The notes beneath the pieces were generated by a model. It did not search any database. It was given only the letters and a program-made list of their open reading frames with translations, and was not told the origin of the DNA. From positions 1 through 10,548 of the forward strand of contig CALKWH010000031.1 in NCBI GenBank assembly GCA_938004375.1: a stretch of 10,548 bases of DNA, read 5' to 3'. Numbering within the stretch: position 1 is the stretch's first letter; each line of letters opens with the position of its first letter. This DNA comes from an uncultured Pseudomonadota bacterium (GTDB taxonomy: Bacteria > Myxococcota_A > Polyangia > HGW-17). Shown in pieces: positions 7,318-10,548 of the stretch. The translations under genes were made by a program, and so were the position numbers.

Positions 7318-7346
7318 AATATAGATCACTTCGAACATGATCGCAA
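7318..7346 (-). promoter_or_regulatory. Predicted sigma-70-type promoter of the kinase operon
   Basis: On the minus strand TTGCGA (7346-7341, 4/6) and TATATT (7323-7318, 5/6) are separated by exactly 17 bases. The region is strikingly AT-rich for this genome. The start of transcription would be near 7311, giving a leader of about 59 bases that contains the 7267-7307 hairpin. Confidence 0.6.
7324..7342. promoter_or_regulatory. Candidate operator dyad in the kinase promoter spacer
   Basis: GATCA (7324-7328) and TGATC (7338-7342) form inverted half sites around TTCGAA (7330-7335). The element fills the spacer between the predicted -35 and -10 boxes, a typical place for a repressor or a MerR-like activator to bind. 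The symmetry is slightly off-centre, and a dyad this short can occur by chance. Confidence 0.35.
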
Positions 7347-7424
7347 CAGGTCCAAACAAATCTCCCGAAATATCTGAGTCATTTTTAATATCCAACTTGA
7401 ATGAATTTGCGCCTGAAAAAGGCG

Positions 7425-7454
7425 TTGACCCACCCCCGCCCCCGAGGGTAAGAA
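7425..7454 (+). promoter_or_regulatory. Possible promoter of the purine operon
   Basis: TTGACC (7425-7430, 5/6 to consensus) is followed, after a very C-rich 18-base spacer, by TAAGAA (7449-7454, 3/6). Transcription from here would give a short leader with GGAGG (7466-7470) as ribosome binding site for the gene starting at 7477. I see no purine riboswitch fold between the promoter and the start codon; the leader is too short for one. Confidence 0.45.
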
Positions 7455-7476
7455 GGGAGCCCACCGGAGGGTTGCG

Positions 7477-8073
7477 ATGAACCGCAAGCAACGAGCCATT
7501 GTCAGCGTGTACGACAAGACGGGCGTGGTCGACCTGTGCCGCTTCCTGCAGGAGCGGGACTGGGAGATCGTCTCGACCGGAGGCACTGCCTCGGCCCTCA
7601 AGGCCGCCGGCGTCGCCGTGACGGACCTCGCCGAGGTGACCGGGTTCCCCGAGATGCTCGAGGGCCGCGTCAAGACGCTCCACCCGCGCATCCACGCCGG
7701 GATCCTGGCGCGCCCGACCGCCGAACATCTGGAGACCCTGGAGCGCTTCGACATCGCGCCGGTGGACCTGGTGGTGGTGAACCTGTACCCGTTCGCCGAC
7801 ACCATCGCGAAGCCCGGGGTCACCGTGGCCGAGGCCATCGAGATGATCGACATCGGCGGCCCCACCATGCTGCGCGCGGCCGCCAAGAATTATGAGCGCG
7901 TGGCGGTGGTGTGCGACCCGGCCGACTACCCCGGCGTGATCGAGCAGGTGAAGGCCGGCGGGTTCACCGCCGCCGCCCGCTGGGAGTATGCCCGCAAGGT
8001 GTTCGCCCACACCGCGGCCTACGACGCCACGGTCCGCGACTGGATGGACGGGGTGCCGGAGCAGGAGGGCTGA
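7477..8073 (+). CDS. purH: Single-domain IMP cyclohydrolase (N-terminal half of PurH)
   Basis: It catalyses the last step of de novo purine synthesis, ring closure of FAICAR to IMP. The 198 aa cover only the MGS-like cyclohydrolase domain of PurH, which in most bacteria is fused to AICAR transformylase in a protein of about 520 aa. Key residues are kept: STGGTA (33-38, phosphate loop), K66 in VKTLHPRIHAG, Y104 in NLYPF, D125 in IDIGGPT and K137 in AAKNY, matching the numbering of active residues in animal ATIC. The protein stops at the usual domain boundary (HTAAYDATVRDWM), and purD begins 2 bases later, so this is a split gene rather than a frameshift. The start ATG at 7477 has GGAGG 6 bases upstream. 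AICAR transformylase (a separate PurH C-domain or PurP) must be elsewhere. It heads the purine operon. Confidence 0.93.
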   Translation: MNRKQRAIVSVYDKTGVVDLCRFLQERDWEIVSTGGTASALKAAGVAVTDLAEVTGFPEMLEGRVKTLHPRIHAGILARPTAEHLETLERFDIAPVDLVVVNLYPFADTIAKPGVTVAEAIEMIDIGGPTMLRAAAKNYERVAVVCDPADYPGVIEQVKAGGFTAAARWEYARKVFAHTAAYDATVRDWMDGVPEQEG

Positions 8074-8075
8074 TC

Positions 8076-9350
8076 ATGCGCATCGTCGTACTCGGAGCCG
8101 GGGGCCGCGAGCACGCGCTGGCCTGGAAGCTCGCCCAGAGTCCGTTGGCCGAGGCCGTGTGGGCGCCGTCGCCCGTGGCCGACGCCGAGCCCGGCCTGCG
8201 CGCCCTGCCCGCGATGGACGATCCCGACGCCTGCGCGGAGTTCTGCCTCGCCCAGGGGATCGACCTGGTCGTGATCGGCCCCGAGGCGCCCCTGGTGGCC
8301 GGCTGGGCCGACCGGCTGCGCGCCCGGGATCTGACCGTGTTCGGGCCCGATGCCCGAGGCGCCCGCCTCGAGGGCTCCAAGGTCGCGGCCAAGGAGTTCA
8401 TGAAAAGATACGGCATCCCCACGGCCGAGTTCGCCGTGTGCCATGATCTGGACCAGGTCCGCGCCGCCGCCGCCCGCTTCCCGGGTGTGCCGGTGGTGAA
8501 GTACGACGGCCTGGCCGCCGGCAAGGGCGTGGCCGTGCCCGACTCCCTCGACGAGGCCGTCGCCTTCGCCGCCGACGGGCTCGGCCGGGCTGGGCAGTCC
8601 TCGGTGCTGCTCGAGGAGCGCCTCGCAGGACCCGAGGTCTCGCTGCTGGCGGTCACCGACGGCCGCGGGGTCCACCTGTTGCCCCCAAGCCAGGACCACA
8701 AGCGCGTGTTCGAGGGCGACCGCGGACCGAACACGGGCGGCATGGGCGCCTACACGCCGGTCCCCGGCTGCGACGCTGCCTGGCTCTCCGAAATGGAGAA
8801 GCTCGTCTTCGAACCGTTCCTCGAGGGCGTCCGCGCCGAGGGGTTGGACTACCGGGGCGTGATCTACGCCGGCCTGATGCTCACGGAGCACGGTCCCATG
8901 GTCCTCGAGTTCAACTGCCGCTTCGGCGACCCCGAGACGCAGCCGCTGATGTGCGCGATCGACGGCGACCTGCTGCCGCTTTTGTGGTCGGCCGCCCGCG
9001 GGAACCTGGCCACGCGCCCCCTCGAGACCCAGGCCGCCCTGTGCGTGGTGCTCGCGGCCGCCGGCTACCCCGCCGCGCCCGTCACCGGAGAACCCATTTC
9101 GGGCCTGGAGCACGCGCGGCTGGTCCCAAACGTCAAGGTCTTCCACGCTGGCACCCGGCGTGACGCCGGAACCCAGCGCGTCGGTGATCGGTTCCTCACC
9201 CGGGGCGGCCGCGTGCTCGGGGTCACCGGCGTCGGACAGACCCTGGCCGAGGCGGCCCGCGCGGCCTACGCGGCCGTCGACCAGATCCACTTCCCCGGCG
9301 CGCAGTTCCGCCGGGACATCGGGGCGCGGGCCCTCGACCCGCAGGAGTAA
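8076..9350 (+). CDS. purD: PurD, phosphoribosylamine-glycine ligase (GAR synthetase)
   Basis: It joins glycine to 5-phosphoribosylamine with ATP, the second step of de novo purine synthesis, in the cytoplasm. At 424 aa it is of normal length. ATP-grasp family landmarks are GAGGREHAL (7-15), IGPEAPLV (67-74), LEGSKVAAKEFM (98-109), VKYDGLAAGKGV (141-152), PPSQDHKRVF (203-212), GPNTGGMGAYTP (217-228) and LEFNCRFGDPETQP (277-290), with the C-terminal GGRVLGVTGVG (377-387) and DIGARAL. The PGNAGT-type loop near residue 31, conserved in many GAR synthetases, is replaced here by PSPVAD. ATG at 8076 was chosen because AGGAGG lies 7 bases upstream; the frame is open further upstream but there overlaps purH without family similarity. 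The gap to purH is 2 bases and to purE 3 bases. Confidence 0.97.
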   Translation: MRIVVLGAGGREHALAWKLAQSPLAEAVWAPSPVADAEPGLRALPAMDDPDACAEFCLAQGIDLVVIGPEAPLVAGWADRLRARDLTVFGPDARGARLEGSKVAAKEFMKRYGIPTAEFAVCHDLDQVRAAAARFPGVPVVKYDGLAAGKGVAVPDSLDEAVAFAADGLGRAGQSSVLLEERLAGPEVSLLAVTDGRGVHLLPPSQDHKRVFEGDRGPNTGGMGAYTPVPGCDAAWLSEMEKLVFEPFLEGVRAEGLDYRGVIYAGLMLTEHGPMVLEFNCRFGDPETQPLMCAIDGDLLPLLWSAARGNLATRPLETQAALCVVLAAAGYPAAPVTGEPISGLEHARLVPNVKVFHAGTRRDAGTQRVGDRFLTRGGRVLGVTGVGQTLAEAARAAYAAVDQIHFPGAQFRRDIGARALDPQE

Positions 9351-9353
9351 AAC

Positions 9354-9860
9354 ATGTTGGACGTGCTGATTCTGATGGGTTCCGACAGCGACCTGGAGTA
9401 CATGGAGGCCGCCGTGCACGAGCTCGACGCCGCCGGCGTCCCCTATGCCGTGCACGTGGCGTCGGCGCACCGCACGCCCCACCGGGTGGAGCAGCTGGTC
9501 AAGGACGCCGAGCGCGACGGCGCCAAGGTCATCATCGCCGGGGCCGGCGGCGCCGCCCACCTGGCCGGCGTCATCGCCTCGCACTCCATGCTGCCGGTCA
9601 TCGGCGTGCCGCTGCCCACCCTGGGGCTGGGCGGCTTCGACGCGCTGCTGGCCACGGTGCAGATGCCCCGAGGCGTCCCCGTGGCCACCGTGGGCCTCGG
9701 CAACGCCGGCAACGCCGCCCTCCTCGCCCTGCAGATCCTGGCCATCTCCGATCCCCGCGTCCGGGAGTACATGAAGGGCGCCCGCGCCGCCATGCGGGAG
9801 AAGGTCGTCGCCAAGGACGAGAAGCTCCAGGCCCGCTTCGCCGCCAAGAGGAACGACTAG
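9354..9860 (+). CDS. purE: PurE, N5-carboxyaminoimidazole ribonucleotide mutase
   Basis: Class I PurE moves the carboxyl group of N5-CAIR to carbon 4 of the imidazole, giving CAIR in de novo purine synthesis. The 168 aa show GSDSD (9-13), ASAHRTPHR (36-44, with the catalytic-type His39), GAGGAAHLAG (63-72) and LLATVQMPRGVPVATVGLGNAGNAALLALQIL (98-129). The GAGGAAHL segment and overall form fit class I, which needs PurK as partner; purK is not in this window. Where many class I enzymes have Q-S-K-A-L-N-G, this one reads PTLGLGGFD (88-96). The start ATG at 9354 has AGGAG 6 bases upstream, inside the end of purD. It is followed 3 bases later by the TsaC-like gene. Confidence 0.95.
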   Translation: MLDVLILMGSDSDLEYMEAAVHELDAAGVPYAVHVASAHRTPHRVEQLVKDAERDGAKVIIAGAGGAAHLAGVIASHSMLPVIGVPLPTLGLGGFDALLATVQMPRGVPVATVGLGNAGNAALLALQILAISDPRVREYMKGARAAMREKVVAKDEKLQARFAAKRND

Positions 9861-9863
9861 GCA

Positions 9864-10496
9864 ATGCCCGCGCCGATCCTGCCGTGGCAGGAGGGCGTGC
9901 GGAAGGCGGCCGCCGTGCTCTCCCGCGGCGGGGTCGTCGCGTTCCCCACCGAGACGTACTACGGACTGGCCGCGGACCCCCGCGACGAGGCCGCCTGCCG
10001 CAGGATCTTCGCGATCAAGCGCCGCCCGGAGGGCCTTGCGCTGCCGCTTCTGGGCGGGCACGAGCGGGAGCTCTCCCTGGTGACCGCGCGTCCGCACCCC
10101 CTCGTCGAGGCCCTGGTCCGGCACGGCTGGCCGTCGGCCTTCTCCGCGATCGTCCCGCCGGGCCCCGGGCTGGCCCCCCTGTTCCCCGACGGCGTCGCCT
10201 TCCGCGTGAGCCCGCACCCCGTGGCCGCCCACCTGACGCGCCTCTTCGGACACCCGGTGACCTCCACCTCCGCCAACCTCCACGGCGACCCCCCCGTGCG
10301 CACCGCCGCGGCCTGCGCCCACCTGGAGGTCGACCTGGTCCTCGACGGCGGCGAGACCCCCGGCGGCCTGCCCTCGACCCTGGCGCGCCCCACCGACGAC
10401 GGCTGGGAGGTGCTCCGCGCCGGCCCCGTGATCCCCGACCGTTGGCCCGCGGCCGTCGCGCCCCCGGGGTGGACGCGGGACAAGCTCCCCGCCTGA
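9864..10496 (+). CDS. tsaC: TsaC/Sua5/YrdC-family L-threonylcarbamoyladenylate synthase (3' end uncertain)
   Basis: The family makes threonylcarbamoyl-AMP from threonine, bicarbonate and ATP for the t6A modification of ANN-decoding tRNAs. The 210 readable residues show GGVVAFPTETYYGLAAD (22-38), IFAIKRRP (48-55, the KxR motif), VTSTSANLHGDPP (132-144, the SxN motif) and DGGETPGGLPSTL (161-173), all expected of the YrdC fold. The length fits a stand-alone TsaC rather than a Sua5 with its extra C-terminal domain, but this is not safe: the last base of the TGA stop (10496) is the first base of the adapter, so the true end may be further on. ATG at 9864 is 3 bases after purE; its RBS is weak (AGAGG, 12 bases upstream). 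A YciO-type paralogue of unknown role cannot be excluded. Confidence 0.85.
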   Translation: MPAPILPWQEGVRKAAAVLSRGGVVAFPTETYYGLAADPRDEAACRRIFAIKRRPEGLALPLLGGHERELSLVTARPHPLVEALVRHGWPSAFSAIVPPGPGLAPLFPDGVAFRVSPHPVAAHLTRLFGHPVTSTSANLHGDPPVRTAAACAHLEVDLVLDGGETPGGLPSTLARPTDDGWEVLRAGPVIPDRWPAAVAPPGWTRDKLPA

Positions 10497-10548
10497 GATC
10501 GGAAGAGCACACGTCTGAACTCCAGTCAACGACTACGAACTCGTATGC
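10496..10548. other. Illumina Read 2/index adapter remnant (not genomic)
   Basis: From 10496 the sequence reads AGATCGGAAGAGCACACGTC and on to CCAGTCA, the TruSeq Read 2 adapter. An index-like stretch (about 10529-10539) follows, then CTCGTATGC, the start of the P7 end. A10496 may be the A-tail of the insert, so native sequence is certain only up to 10495. Minus-strand frames entering here begin with MTGVQTCALPI, MCSSDL or MLFRSQ, well-known adapter translations. Confidence 0.97.

Noticed and set aside
7253..7476. Purine riboswitch or small gene in the divergent intergenic region
   Set aside because: The leader after the predicted purine promoter is only about 15-20 bases, no riboswitch fold is visible, and open frames here have no credible RBS or conserved composition.
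7477..8073. purH as a frameshifted or truncated fused gene
   Set aside because: purD begins 2 bases after the stop, so no remnant of the transformylase domain can follow; the end falls at the natural domain boundary.
8019..10529. Open frame of over 800 codons on the minus strand opposite the purine operon
   Set aside because: It starts with adapter translation (MTGVQTCALPI), has His/Gly/Val-rich composition typical of an antisense frame in GC-rich DNA, and lies over four genes with clear family motifs.

Overview
This 10.5 kb window is a complete assembled contig. It starts and ends inside Illumina adapter sequence (1-46 and about 10496-10548), so neither edge is biological and the genes at both ends are cut or doubtful there. 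The DNA between is very GC-rich and densely coding. The mix of genes points to a metagenomic, Myxococcota-like (former deltaproteobacterial) bacterium: a Hanks-type Ser/Thr kinase with an extracytoplasmic tail, a TPR membrane protein, a lipoprotein with myxobacterial-style cysteine-rich repeats followed by RCC1-type repeats, an Rnf complex, and a purine gene group. The taxonomy is an inference from gene style, not from a marker gene.

Minus strand, read from about 7350 down to 47. A divergent regulatory region (7253-7476) drives a Ser/Thr protein kinase (7252-5636). The kinase overlaps a signal-peptide/TPR/two-helix membrane protein (5670-4798), whose stop codon lies in the ribosome binding site of a Cys-rich, seven-repeat RCC1-like propeller lipoprotein (4783-3311). 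These three look like one envelope module with cytoplasmic signalling, membrane and surface parts; its function is unknown. After an 84-bp gap containing a possible promoter comes rnfA-rnfB-rnfC-rnfD (3226 to the contig edge), the start of an operon for the ion-translocating ferredoxin:NAD+ oxidoreductase. The first two junctions overlap by GTGA. rnfD is truncated at the adapter, and rnfG and rnfE should lie beyond it.

Plus strand, 7477-10496. A tight operon holds a single-domain IMP cyclohydrolase (the N-terminal half of PurH only), purD (GAR synthetase), purE (N5-CAIR mutase, class I type) and a TsaC/Sua5-family threonylcarbamoyl-AMP synthase, with gaps of 2 to 3 bases. The first three act in de novo purine synthesis; the AICAR transformylase half of PurH must be encoded elsewhere. 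The apparent stop codon of the TsaC gene lies on the adapter junction and cannot be trusted.

The points most worth a second look are the kinase/TPR/propeller module, the split PurH, a long hairpin and a spacer dyad in the kinase control region, and incomplete cysteine motifs in RnfB. I saw no tRNA, rRNA, CRISPR array, insertion sequence or convincing intrinsic terminator.
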